The notes under the pieces were generated by a model. That model was given only the letters and a program-made list of their open reading frames with translations, was not told where the DNA came from and searched no databases. Below are positions 32,761 to 42,883 of a stretch of DNA of 64,000 nt, piece by piece. The stretch is taken from assembly GCF_048569485.1 (NCBI RefSeq), contig NC_134361.1:166449758-166513757 (forward strand), in the 5' to 3' direction. A program made the translations under genes and the position numbers. This DNA comes from Anomaloglossus baeobatrachus (taxonomy: Eukaryota > Chordata > Amphibia > Anura > Aromobatidae). The stretch's first letter is position 1, and every line of letters starts with the position of its first letter.

Positions 32761-34545
32761 TCCCCTGTGAGCCACTGTATAGTATTAGTAGCCCCATGTA
32801 CAAAAGTAATGCTTATCAATGAGCCCCTCTACAGTAGTAATGACCTGATGTACAGTAGTAATGCCCCGTGTGTTCCCCAGTACATGAGTAATGCCTCCTG
32901 TACAGTAATAATGCCCTCTGTGAACCCCTGTACAATTATAATGCCCCTGTACAGCAGTAATGTCCCATTGTACAGTAGTAATGCTCTCTGTGAGCTCCTG
33001 TACACTAGTAATGCCCCCATGTACAGCAGTAATGCCCTCATTCACAATAGTAATGCCCCCTGTACAACAGTAGTGCCCCCTTGTGCAGTAGTAATGCCCC
33101 ATGATCAGTAGTAATGCCCACTTGTGACCCCATGTACAGTAGTAATGCCCCCTGTACAGTAGTAATGCCCGCTGTACAGTAGTAATGCCCCCTGCACAGT
33201 AGTTATGCCCCCGGAACAGTAGTAATGCCCCCTGTACAGTAGTTATGCCCCCTGTACAGTAGTTATGCCCCCTGCACAGTAGTAATGCCCCCTGTAGAAT
33301 AGCAATGCCCCCAAGATCAGTAGTTCTGCCCCCTGCACAGTAGTAATGCCCCCTGCACAGTAGTTATGCCCCCTGCACAGTAGTAATGCCCCCTGTACAG
33401 TCGTTATTCCCCCTGCACAGTAGCAATGCCCCCTGTACAGTAGTAATGCCCCCTGTACAGTAGTAATGCCCCCTGCACAGTAGTTATGCCCCCGGCACAG
33501 TAGTAATGCCCCCTGTACAGTAGTTATGCCCCCTGCACAGTAGCAATGCCCCCTGTACAGTAGTAATGCCCCCTGTACAGTAGTTATGCCCCCTGCACAG
33601 TAGTAATGCCCCCTGTAGAATAGCAATGCCCCCAAGATCAGTAGTTCTGCCCCCTGCACTGTAGTAATGCCCCCTGTACAGTAGTAATGCCCCCTGCACA
33701 GTAGTTATGCCCCCTGCACAGTAGTAATGCCCCCTGTACAGTAGTTATGCCCCCTGCACAGTAGCAATGCCCCCTGTACAGTAGTAATGCCCCCTGTACA
33801 GTAGTTATGCCCCCTGCACAGTAGTAATGCCCCCTGTAGAATAGCAATGCCCCCAAGATCAGTAGTTCTGCCCCCTGCACAGTAGTAATGCCCCCTGTAC
33901 AGTAGTAATGCCCCCTGCACAGTAGTAATGCCCCCTGCACAGTAGTAATGCACCCTGTACAGTAGTAATGCCCCCTGTAGAGTAGTAATGCCCCCTGCAC
34001 AGTAGCAATGCCCCCTGTGCAGTAGTAATGCCCCCTGTACAGTAGTTATGCCCCCTGTACAGTAGTAATGCCCCCTGCACAGTAGTAATGCCCCCTGCAC
34101 AGTAGTAATGCCCCCTGTACAATAGCAATGCCCCCAAGATCAGTAGTAATGCCCCCTGTAGAATAGCAATGCCCCCAAGATCAGTAGTAATGCCCACCTT
34201 TGACCCCATGTACAGTAGTAATGCTCCGTTGTGCAGTAGTAATTACCCCTGTGAGCCCCAGTACAGTAATAATGCCCCCCTGTACAGTAGTAATGCCCAA
34301 CTGTGACCCCCATGTAGTAAAATAATGCCCCCTCGTACAGTAGTATTGCCCCCTGTGAGGAGCCTCTGTACAATACTAATACCTCCTGTACAGTAGTAAT
34401 GCCTCTTGTGAGCCCCTGTAAAATTGGAATGCCCCCTGTGCAGTAGTAATGCCCCATGTACCTTAGGAATTCCCCCGTGTGGCCCTGTACAATAGTAATG
34501 CCCGTTGTACAGTAGGAAATAGGCCCCATGTTTTCCCAGGATGCT
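32761..34545. repeat. 20-bp minisatellite upstream of U6, unit 2 (expanded)
   Basis: The same array as in units 1 and 3, but about 800 bases longer than in unit 3. Higher-order blocks of CAGTAGTTATGCCCCCTGCA units, ending in GTAGAATAGCAATGCCCCCA and AGATCAGTAGTTCTGCC, recur about every 300 bases (33290, 33610, 33830). Confidence 0.9.
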
Positions 34546-34564
34546 GTGCGGCGGCACAGATCTC

Positions 34565-34731
34565 ATTTGCATATTTATTAGTGACAAATTATTACCTATT
34601 TTTTCCCTGATTACATTTATTACACTTTAACTGCAACATTCATAGAGTGCTACCTAAAACCTTTCAGAATTAACTCATTTAAAACATAATCTCCCTAAGT
34701 TAAAATATTTACTTTTATAGGACTATATATA
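34565..34731 (+). promoter_or_regulatory. U6 Pol III promoter, unit 2
   Basis: Octamer ATTTGCAT at 34565-34572 (-190), PSE candidate TCCCTAAGTTAAAATAT at 34692-34708 (-63 to -47), TATATATA at 34724-34731 (-31 to -24). A second conserved block, CCTAAAACCTTTCAGAATTAACT, lies about 100 bases upstream. This is the classical gene-external type-3 layout. Confidence 0.88.
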
Positions 34732-34754
34732 GCGGATACGTCGGATGGCAGTTT

Positions 34755-34860
34755 GTGCTCGCTTCGGCAGCACATATGCTGAAATTGGAACGATACAGAG
34801 AAGATTAGCATGGCCCCTGCGCAAGGATGACACGTATAATCGTGAAGCGTTCCACATTTT
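34755..34860 (+). ncRNA. U6 snRNA gene, unit 2
   Basis: 106 bases with the 5' stem-loop GTGCTCGCTTCGGCAGCAC, the ACAGAGA box (GATACAGAGAAG), the AGC triad and CCCCTGCGCAAGGATGACAC all intact, ending TTTT. From memory of vertebrate U6 I count about six substitutions: two after the 5' stem-loop (ATATGCTGAAATTGG), three in the loop between CACG and CGTG (TATAAT for CAAATT), and one before the terminator (CCACATTTT). U6 is almost invariant in vertebrates, so this is a divergent copy. The changes avoid the catalytic boxes and the promoter is complete, so it may be expressed. An LTR element begins four bases after the T-run. Confidence 0.9.
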
Positions 34861-34864
34861 CACG

Positions 34865-35932
34865 TGACTCGCCCACCCCAGGGCTAGGGGACACCCGGTG
34901 CCGGGCCGGACTAGTCCGGTGGTAGTCAGTGGTGGCTGGGCCCGGCTCCGTGGCCCTGGTGGGTGTCAGTTGAATATGTGGCTGATGAGTTGAAGTTAAT
35001 GTTCGTGACGCCACCTGTGGTATGCGGCTATTAAGCCGCCGCTGCTATGGGAGAACTCCGGGGTGATGTTATGGCAGCTATGATGTTACTGCTCCCCACA
35101 GGTGGAGCGATGCCCCGGGATACAGTTGGTGCCCGTGAAAGTCTATGGTGTTGTGTGGCTAACACGGTGCAGGGCCGACAGGCGAGGAAAGAACCAGGCA
35201 CAAACAACAGTCTCTTTACCTTCTCCTCTTTTACTCTGGGAACAGTCCAGTCCTGGGAGACCGTTACAGGTGGTGATGGGGATCCGGTCGGCCTGGAAGT
35301 ACTTGGGATGATCTTTCTGGCCAGCTGAGTATGAGGCCTACTCCTGTACTTTGCTTTGTGATGATAGGACCCTGCTTCTCTGAATCCAGCAATGGCCCTC
35401 TTTGCTGCTGGGACCGATGGCACGTCCCTTCTTTCTGTAGGTGGCTGCGCAGACCCTCTCTCTGGTGCTTCTCCGCTGGAGTCCACACCGGGCCCTGATG
35501 CTGCAGCTGTACCTTGGATGTTTCTGGGCCAGGGGCTTGCAGCTCTCCTGCCCTTCGGACTCGGCTACCAGGGGCGGATTTTATACCCTGGCAACCACAG
35601 ACTCCGATGTCTGAGTCTCTCTGCTGCCTCTCAGCTATTCCTGCTTCTCTGGGCCAAGCTGCTCCAGCTCTAGGCCCCAGATTCACAGGACAGCTCACTC
35701 TGCGTCTGTTCACTTCCACTACTCCCTACAGACTGGCTGCACTTCCTCCCTCTGGTCAGGTAGAGGAAGGCTCCCTGGAATTCCAGGTTCAGAGCTCCCC
35801 CTGCTGGCCGGAGGGAGAACTGTGTTGGGTGTTAAACCTGCTGGCCAATGGATCTCCCAATTACCTCCAGGCTCAGCATTAACCCTTTGGGAGGGCAATG
35901 CTGCTGTGGCGACCAGGTCCTAGGGCGCCACA
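34865..35932 (-). repeat. 3' LTR of the whole Ty3/gypsy element
   Basis: TGTGGCGCCC...GAGTCA on the minus strand. Identical, as far as I could compare, to 41812-42879. Contains an inner primer-site-like GTTCGTGACGCCA at 35001-35013. Confidence 0.93.
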
Positions 35933-36358
35933 CTCCCCCTTAGTTAAATTCAGTACTCCCGGACTGTGGAAACAAAACATAACATGTCATACATTTCATC
36001 CCAATATGGGAGGCACATTATTTTTAACGTTACAACTTCAGACAGTACTATAAGAGTCCAGTGTGGCTCCCTGCCGGGTGTCCATTACACTGCTCCATGG
36101 GGGACCCGCCGCGATCAAACCCCCAACGTAGGCTCTGGGCGTGCGTCAGAGCATTGATGACCCCACTCTATGCACGCCGGACGGGTTTTTCTTCAGGGGT
36201 GTTGAGCACACTGGTGCTAACTATAAACAATTTAGGTGTTGGCCACCCATAGTCCAGTGGCCCAATTGTCCATTTTCGCAATCACAAAAAAAAACATTTT
36301 GTACACGACATTACAGACTTTTCACATAACTATTTACATTCTAATAAATACTCTTTCT
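35933..36358 (-). other. 3' untranslated part of the Ty3/gypsy element
   Basis: Lies between the end of pol and the purine tract. No coding potential. Confidence 0.7.
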
Positions 36359-39300
36359 TTATATAGTTGATTCCCTATACCTTAGAGGGGGTTGTCCCCG
36401 AGTGCTGCGTTGAGACCTGCGTAGCTCTGGTGTTTGTCCCTGACTACTTAGTGTGTCTCCTATCTCAGCACTACCGGTAGGCCTAACCCCAATAGGTATG
36501 CATGATGATTGCCTATGTGGTCTAGGAGTCGCCAAGGGTATGACAGGTTCACCACTGACAGGGGGTTGATCCTCCTGTTCCACTGCTGGCGTGTCACCGC
36601 GTGTCGGGGCGGACGGTTCTTTGGGTGGATCCGGAACCTGTTCTGTTTCTGGCTCGACCAACTGTGGGAACGTCAGGACCGGTACCACTACGGCACCATT
36701 TATGCGGGTCCAAGTCTTGGGGAATTTGCCGAGGATCGTTTGTATCATCTCTTCCCCTTCTTCTCGAACTTCCTCCACTTCCCTTTGAACTTTGCACCGC
36801 TCAGGGCACGTCTTCAGGCGGTCTCTGGATATTGCTTGACAAGACTTGCCTTCGTCCTTGCTTATGAGGCACACCTTACTGTTGTCAAAGTTGGAGGGGA
36901 TAATGGTGTAGGGCTCGTTCTCCCACTGATCATCCAATTTATGCGTCCTCCGCTTCTTCTTGAGGACTTGTTCTCCAGGTGCTAAGGGAGTTGCTGGGGC
37001 CGTTTGATTGTACTGCTGCTCTTGTCTTGTTCTGGCTTGAGACAGGCTCCTCTCTACGCATTCCTGGACCTTACGGTACTGCTGCTGCCGTTCTGTATCC
37101 CAATCCTCTATTTCTTGAACCGCCTCAGGCGACACAGTCCCCATCTCAAAGTCTACAGGCAACCTGCCAGGTCTGGCTCGCATCAGGTAAGCGGGGCTGC
37201 AGTTGGTCGAATTTACTGGGATATGGTTGTACAGGTCGACCAGATCTGGCAGCTTCTCTGGCCATTGGTTCCTTTCTTCCAGAGGTAGAGTCTTCAGCAT
37301 ATCAATAACCACATGGTTCATTTTCTCGCACAGTCCATTGGTTTGGGGGTGGTACGGTGTTGTTCTGATTTTCTTACAACCGTACATGTTACAAAACTCT
37401 TGGAACACCTCCGCCTCGAACGCAGGGCCTTGATCGGTCAGTACCCTTTCCGGATAACCGTGAGGCCGGCAAAAGGATGCCTGGAACGCTTTAGCTGCTG
37501 TTCTGGCTGTCTGGTCCTTCACAGGCACTACTACCAGGAAACGAGAGTAATGGTCCACAATTGTGAGGGCGTACACATAGCCTGACCGGCTTGGTGTTAA
37601 CTTCACGTGGTCCAGGGCCACCAACTCCAGGGGCTGCTTCGTAACAATTGGCTGTAGGGGAGACCTTTGGCTGGCATCATCCTTCCGCCTCAGGTTACAC
37701 GGGCCACAGTCTCGGCACCACTTCTCGATCACCTTTCTCATGTGCACCCAATAGAACCGATCACGGAGTAGGGCCTCCAACTTCTTCCACCCAAAGTGGC
37801 CTGCGTTATCATGATAAGCTGCTAGGACCATTGGAGCATCCCTCTGCGGAACCACGATCTGCCAGACAAGTTCATTTGTTCGCCAGTTGACGTGTCTCTT
37901 GCAGAGCTTGCCTTGGTAGGTGAACAGTCGTCCCCTCTCTTTCCACAACTGCTGGGCTTCTTCTGGAGCATCTGGACCAAGATGAGTCTCAGCTTGTGCT
38001 AGCTTTTCTTTGACCAATCGCACCGCCGGGTCACCGTTCTGTGTCTCTTCCCAATTATGGTGGAGTAATGGGTTAACCGGGACCTCGTGTTGGCTCGAGC
38101 GCTTCACTCCCACAGCATGCTCACACTGGGAAACGCCCTGATGATGGAAAGCCGGTAACTCTATCTCTTCGAGTTCATCCAGGTCTTCTCCAGATTCGGG
38201 TAAGTGAGGCATTCTGGACAGCGCATCAGCATTGTTATTCTTCTTGCCAGCCCGGTACTTGATGGTAAAGTCAAAGTTAGACAGCCGGGCCATCCATCGC
38301 TGTTCCAACGCCCCTAACTTGGCTGTTGCCAGGTGTGTCAACGGATTGTTGTCCGTGAAGATGGTGAACTTGGCCGACGCCAGATAGTGTTTGAAGCGTT
38401 CAGTCACTGCCCAAACAATAGCGAGGAACTCCAGCTTGAAGGAACTGTAATTTTCTGGATTCCTTTCTGTGGGCCGAAGCTTCCTACTGGCGTACGCTAT
38501 CACCTTCTCCCTGCCTCCCTGCACCTGGGACAAAACGGCTCCCAGGCCCACGTTGCTGGCGTCTGTATACAGTACAAACGGCTGGCTGTAGTCAGGGTAG
38601 GCCAGAATTTCTTCTCCCGTGAGAGCCCCTTTCAGCTGGACAAAGGAGGTTTCTAGTTGGCTGCTCCATTCAAATGGAGGGCTCTGCTTCTTAGCCTGCT
38701 TTGGCTGGCCCACCAGGAGATCTTGAAGGGGCGCTGCTATCTTGGTGAAACCATCAATGAACCTTCGGTAGTAGCCCACCAGCCCAAGGAACTGCCGCAC
38801 CTCCTTTACCGTGGTGGGTCTTGGCCAGTCCTTGATTACGGTGACTTTCTCCGGATCAGGTGCCACACCTTCTGCGCTGACCACATGACCCAGGTACTGT
38901 ACCTTTGGCTTCAAGAGGTGACATTTGGACGGCTTGATCTTCAGGCCATATTTTGACAAAGACTCGAACACTTCTGCTAAGTGCTTCAGGTGGTCTTCAT
39001 AAGTCTTGGAGTAGACTATGACGTCATCCAGGTACAACAGCACGGTTTCGAAGTTGTGGTGGCCCAAGCAGCACTCCATCAACCGTTGGAATGTCCCTGG
39101 GGCGTTGCAGAGCCCGAATGGCATGCAGTTGAACTCGCAGAGGCCCATCGGCGTCGTGAATGCAGTCTTCTCCTTGTCCGCCTCTGCCACGGGAACCTGC
39201 CAATACCCACTGGTGAGATCCAAGGTGGAGAAATAGTTAGCTGACTTTAAGGCTGTTAGTGACTCCTCTATTCTGGGCAGTGGATAAGCATCTTTATGTG

Positions 39301-40453
39301 TAATGCGGTTAATTTGCCTGTAATCTACACACATTCTCATTGTACCATCCTTTTTCTTTACGAGCACTAGTGGAGCTGCCCAGGGGCTACAACTATCTCT
39401 GATAACCCCAGCCTCCTTCATTTCCCGTAACATTTCTTTGGCACGCTGATACTGTGCGGGGGGTACAGGGCGGTATCTCTCTTTAACGGGAGGATGATCA
39501 CCCGTGGGGATTTGATGTTTAACCCCTTTCACCTGCCCAAAATCTAGGGGGTGTTTGCTGAAGACCCGCTCGTACTCCTGTACCACCCGGTAAACCCCAT
39601 TCTTTTGGTGTGAGGGGGTGGAGTCGGTGCCCACATGTAAGTTTTGGCACCAGTCTTCCAGCTGCCCCTTGGAGCCCTTGTCTTCCGCCTGGTCGGACGG
39701 GATCAAGGGTTCCACTGCTTTGATGGTGTTGTTGCTGACAGTGTACAGTTTTGCTACAGTGGCGTACCGGGGCAATTTGGCTTCCTCCTCCCCACAATTC
39801 AGGACACGGATGGGCACTCTCCCCTTGCGGACGTCTGCTACCCCTCTGGCTATCAGGACTCCAGGCCTACTGTCTGAATACACCGGTTCTACCAAGGCAT
39901 GGTAATCCTGACCCTTGAGGCCTATTGCTGCCCGACACCATATCAACATTTCACTTCTTGGGGGTATTGCAATGGGTAGGGGGTCACTTACCCTCACACT
40001 GCCAATTTCTCCTCCGGCCAGCTCCACCTGCTGCCTCCTCATCAGGGCTCTGATCTCCCTCTGTAGGGCACGCTGCTGCCCGGAGCTGGCAGTTTCAGAC
40101 GCCTGCTGCAACAAAATTATCACTTCGGCAATACAATTTTCTATCACATTTGTACCAATGGTTACCAGCGGGTCAGATTCTTTGCGATCAATATCTACAA
40201 TTATCATCCCCTGACATGGCAATTCTACCCGCCCCACTTTAATGGTTACTTCTTTATACCCAATTTGTGGTAAGGGCTGACCATTACTGGCCACAATTGT
40301 TAAATCATCATCTGGGCCATGGTCAATGTCTGAATCAGCCCAATATCTTTTGTACAGTTTATAGGGGATGGTCGTTACCTGGGACCCAGTATCCAGGAGG
40401 GCATTCAAAGGGATCCCATCCAGCACAATAGGAAGGACCGGTCGTCCTCCCAC
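36359..40453 (-). CDS. pol: Ty3/gypsy pol polyprotein (1364 residues)
   Basis: Domain order is aspartic protease (near the start), reverse transcriptase (about residues 330-510), RNase H (about 590-720), an integrase zinc-binding domain and catalytic core (about 870-1100), and a Pro-rich tail without a chromodomain. It is uninterrupted and of normal length. Gag lies just upstream in another frame, so pol is probably made by frameshift or re-initiation, as is usual in this superfamily. The product copies the element's RNA into DNA and inserts it. Confidence 0.92.
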   Translation of the reverse strand: MGGRPVLPIVLDGIPLNALLDTGSQVTTIPYKLYKRYWADSDIDHGPDDDLTIVASNGQPLPQIGYKEVTIKVGRVELPCQGMIIVDIDRKESDPLVTIGTNVIENCIAEVIILLQQASETASSGQQRALQREIRALMRRQQVELAGGEIGSVRVSDPLPIAIPPRSEMLIWCRAAIGLKGQDYHALVEPVYSDSRPGVLIARGVADVRKGRVPIRVLNCGEEEAKLPRYATVAKLYTVSNNTIKAVEPLIPSDQAEDKGSKGQLEDWCQNLHVGTDSTPSHQKNGVYRVVQEYERVFSKHPLDFGQVKGVKHQIPTGDHPPVKERYRPVPPAQYQRAKEMLREMKEAGVIRDSCSPWAAPLVLVKKKDGTMRMCVDYRQINRITHKDAYPLPRIEESLTALKSANYFSTLDLTSGYWQVPVAEADKEKTAFTTPMGLCEFNCMPFGLCNAPGTFQRLMECCLGHHNFETVLLYLDDVIVYSKTYEDHLKHLAEVFESLSKYGLKIKPSKCHLLKPKVQYLGHVVSAEGVAPDPEKVTVIKDWPRPTTVKEVRQFLGLVGYYRRFIDGFTKIAAPLQDLLVGQPKQAKKQSPPFEWSSQLETSFVQLKGALTGEEILAYPDYSQPFVLYTDASNVGLGAVLSQVQGGREKVIAYASRKLRPTERNPENYSSFKLEFLAIVWAVTERFKHYLASAKFTIFTDNNPLTHLATAKLGALEQRWMARLSNFDFTIKYRAGKKNNNADALSRMPHLPESGEDLDELEEIELPAFHHQGVSQCEHAVGVKRSSQHEVPVNPLLHHNWEETQNGDPAVRLVKEKLAQAETHLGPDAPEEAQQLWKERGRLFTYQGKLCKRHVNWRTNELVWQIVVPQRDAPMVLAAYHDNAGHFGWKKLEALLRDRFYWVHMRKVIEKWCRDCGPCNLRRKDDASQRSPLQPIVTKQPLELVALDHVKLTPSRSGYVYALTIVDHYSRFLVVVPVKDQTARTAAKAFQASFCRPHGYPERVLTDQGPAFEAEVFQEFCNMYGCKKIRTTPYHPQTNGLCEKMNHVVIDMLKTLPLEERNQWPEKLPDLVDLYNHIPVNSTNCSPAYLMRARPGRLPVDFEMGTVSPEAVQEIEDWDTERQQQYRKVQECVERSLSQARTRQEQQYNQTAPATPLAPGEQVLKKKRRTHKLDDQWENEPYTIIPSNFDNSKVCLISKDEGKSCQAISRDRLKTCPERCKVQREVEEVREEGEEMIQTILGKFPKTWTRINGAVVVPVLTFPQLVEPETEQVPDPPKEPSAPTRGDTPAVEQEDQPPVSGEPVIPLATPRPHRQSSCIPIGVRPTGSAEIGDTLSSQGQTPELRRSQRSTRGQPPLRYRESTI

Positions 40454-40488
40454 ATACTTGCTGCGGCTGGGGGTTGAGCCGGGCTTCC

Positions 40489-41538
40489 TTACACCTGGGG
40501 GTCGGCTCCTGGCCCCAGGCTCGGCCCATTTAAAGGACAGTATCGTGCAATGTGGCCCGCCTGGCTGCAGCGGCGGCAGATCGGTTGTCCCGTTGAATCA
40601 TACCGGTCTGTGTCTCTGCCTCGGGTCGGCGGAACCCTCCTCTGTCGCATCCATGGGACGTCATCTGGGCTGGAGGCCAACTCGATTTTTGCAGGCGATG
40701 GGGTCACTTGTAGGGACTGCACGATCTTGGCAAGGGCAGCTACAGTCTTGGTCAGCTCCTGGAACTGCTGTCTGAGCTCTGCAGTGGGATCCTTATCCAG
40801 GGACTGCGCCTCAGCCCCTGCAGTGGCTCGTGTTGCAGGCACCACCCCGGGGTACGTGATAGCAAGAGGCCGGAGGGGCACTGGGTCATTCGGTGTAGAT
40901 TCTCTCAGTACCCGGATGGCCTGGTCCTTAAACTTTGCAAAGTCCAGAGCAGGGTTCTGCAGGACCATGATACGCAGCTGGGTCCTGTGGGCATCTGACA
41001 GGAGCCCCTCTATGAACTGCTCAGTTAGGAGTTTGTGTTCTTCACGTACACTCTCTGGGTCCACTTGTTTAACCGCTTTCAGGGCCTCCTGCAGGTTTAA
41101 GGCATAGTCCCTTATGCTGTCTGTGGGCCGCTGCTTGCACCCAAAGAATCTCATCTTTATCTCTGCTGCGGTGCGGGTGTCAAAAGTACTCTTTAGCTTG
41201 GCCAGTATCTGGGTTACTGTCCCTTTATCTGTATCAGGCCAGGACTTCACTTCACGCTGGGCTGCGCCGGCTAGCTGTCCCATTAATATGCCCACCTTCT
41301 GGCTCTCAGTCAGCGGATACACCCGGAATAAGCTGTGCAGGCTTTCTCTGAAGTCGCTCAAGGTATGGGACTCCCCGGAGTACTGCGGCAGCCATTCTGC
41401 GCCCGGTATGTACGGCATGGTGATCGGCATTACCGGCGCTACAGCGGGGGATGGGGCGACGGCGACAGGGATCGCTTCGGCGGGCGCTGCGGCGTCTCGG
41501 GCTATGGCAGCCACCTGCCCTCCCTCTGCGTCGGACAT
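40489..41538 (-). CDS. gag: Ty3/gypsy Gag (349 residues)
   Basis: The first ORF after the primer site. It has an N-terminal Ala/Pro-rich segment, a helical retrotransposon-gag domain in the middle and a single CCHC zinc knuckle (CRRCSQAGHIARYC) near the C terminus. Gag forms the particle that packages element RNA. Uninterrupted and of usual length. Confidence 0.9.
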   Translation of the reverse strand: MSDAEGGQVAAIARDAAAPAEAIPVAVAPSPAVAPVMPITMPYIPGAEWLPQYSGESHTLSDFRESLHSLFRVYPLTESQKVGILMGQLAGAAQREVKSWPDTDKGTVTQILAKLKSTFDTRTAAEIKMRFFGCKQRPTDSIRDYALNLQEALKAVKQVDPESVREEHKLLTEQFIEGLLSDAHRTQLRIMVLQNPALDFAKFKDQAIRVLRESTPNDPVPLRPLAITYPGVVPATRATAGAEAQSLDKDPTAELRQQFQELTKTVAALAKIVQSLQVTPSPAKIELASSPDDVPWMRQRRVPPTRGRDTDRYDSTGQPICRRCSQAGHIARYCPLNGPSLGPGADPQV

Positions 41539-41811
41539 CTTCCTCCCCCTTAGTGAACCTTACCAGGCTCCGTTCACTTTTCAAATTTCCTTCCGGGTCG
41601 CGCGGGGTTAACAGCGCTCTGCTCTGATGGCGCGCTCCCTTCGCGCTCTTTGTCAGGCACGCCCCCCTTCTTCCTGCGCTCAGTGAGGATAATGGCGGCG
41701 GCAGTTTTCAAACAGTGAAACACGCAGTAATACAGTCTTTAAAGCGCAATTATTCAGGCGCACAGTACCCGGTGGAACCGGGCACGAAATCCTGTTCGTG
41801 ACGCCAAAAGT

Positions 41812-42879
41812 TGACTCGCCCACCCCAGGGCTAGGGGACACCCGGTGCCGGGCCGGACTAGTCCGGTGGTAGTCAGTGGTGGCTGGGCCCGGCTCCGTGG
41901 CCCTGGTGGGTGTCAGTTGAATATGTGGCTGATGAGTTGAAGTTAATGTTCGTGACGCCACCTGTGGTATGCGGCTATTAAGCCGCCGCTGCTATGGGAG
42001 AACTCCGGGGTGATGTTATGGCAGCTATGATGTTACTGCTCCCCACAGGTGGAGCGATGCCCCGGGATACAGTTGGTGCCCGTGAAAGTCTATGGTGTTG
42101 TGTGGCTAACACGGTGCAGGGCCGACAGGCGAGGAAAGAACCAGGCACAAACAACAGTCTCTTTACCTTCTCCTCTTTTACTCTGGGAACAGTCCAGTCC
42201 TGGGAGACCGTTACAGGTGGTGATGGGGATCCGGTCGGCCTGGAAGTACTTGGGATGATCTTTCTGGCCAGCTGAGTATGAGGCCTACTCCTGTACTTTG
42301 CTTTGTGATGATAGGACCCTGCTTCTCTGAATCCAGCAATGGCCCTCTTTGCTGCTGGGACCGATGGCACGTCCCTTCTTTCTGTAGGTGGCTGCGCAGA
42401 CCCTCTCTCTGGTGCTTCTCCGCTGGAGTCCACACCGGGCCCTGATGCTGCAGCTGTACCTTGGATGTTTCTGGGCCAGGGGCTTGCAGCTCTCCTGCCC
42501 TTCGGACTCGGCTACCAGGGGCGGATTTTATACCCTGGCAACCACAGACTCCGATGTCTGAGTCTCTCTGCTGCCTCTCAGCTATTCCTGCTTCTCTGGG
42601 CCAAGCTGCTCCAGCTCTAGGCCCCAGATTCACAGGACAGCTCACTCTGCGTCTGTTCACTTCCACTACTCCCTACAGACTGGCTGCACTTCCTCCCTCT
42701 GGTCAGGTAGAGGAAGGCTCCCTGGAATTCCAGGTTCAGAGCTCCCCCTGCTGGCCGGAGGGAGAACTGTGTTGGGTGTTAAACCTGCTGGCCAATGGAT
42801 CTCCCAATTACCTCCAGGCTCAGCATTAACCCTTTGGGAGGGCAATGCTGCTGTGGCGACCAGGTCCTAGGGCGCCACA
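41812..42879 (-). repeat. 5' LTR of the whole Ty3/gypsy element
   Basis: Same length and sequence as 34865-35932 as far as compared. Inner primer-site-like motif at 41948-41960; the true primer site lies just inside at about 41791-41808. Confidence 0.93.
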
Positions 42880-42883
42880 CACG

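Larger units (their letters stand above)
34865..42879 (-). mobile_element. Ty3/gypsy LTR retrotransposon, looks whole, inserted at the 3' end of U6
   Basis: 8015 bases with a 4-bp duplication CACG (34861-34864 and 42880-42883). The empty site is preserved in unit 3 (TTTTCACGCATTTCTC at 52247-52262). On the minus strand: 5' LTR (42879-41812), primer site TGGCGTCACGAACAGGAT, gag (41538-40489), pol (40453-36359), a 3' untranslated stretch, purine tract TAAGGGGGAG, and 3' LTR (35932-34865). The LTRs have equal length (1068), and I saw no difference between them, including the short ORFs they contain, so the insertion is very young. No chromodomain, so it is a different lineage from the other gypsy copies here; clade not assigned. 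Confidence 0.93.

Noticed and set aside
32761-34545. CRISPR-like array of short repeats
   Set aside because: Units are contiguous 20-mers without unique spacers, and the context is a vertebrate genome.
32785-34587. Many minus-strand ORFs of 70-140 residues with repeating YYCTGGITTVQGALLLYRGH
   Set aside because: They are translations of the 20-bp minisatellite in several frames; no start context, domain or conservation beyond the repeat. The same applies at 5077-6231 and 50979-51977.
35031-35882. ORFs of 93-151 residues that occur twice (also 41978-42829)
   Set aside because: They lie wholly inside the two LTRs of the gypsy element and are duplicated only because the LTRs are; no recognisable domain.
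36509-41611. Plus-strand ORFs of 65-185 residues across the gypsy gag and pol
   Set aside because: Antisense shadows of the minus-strand genes; the same applies to the antisense ORFs of the chromoviruses.
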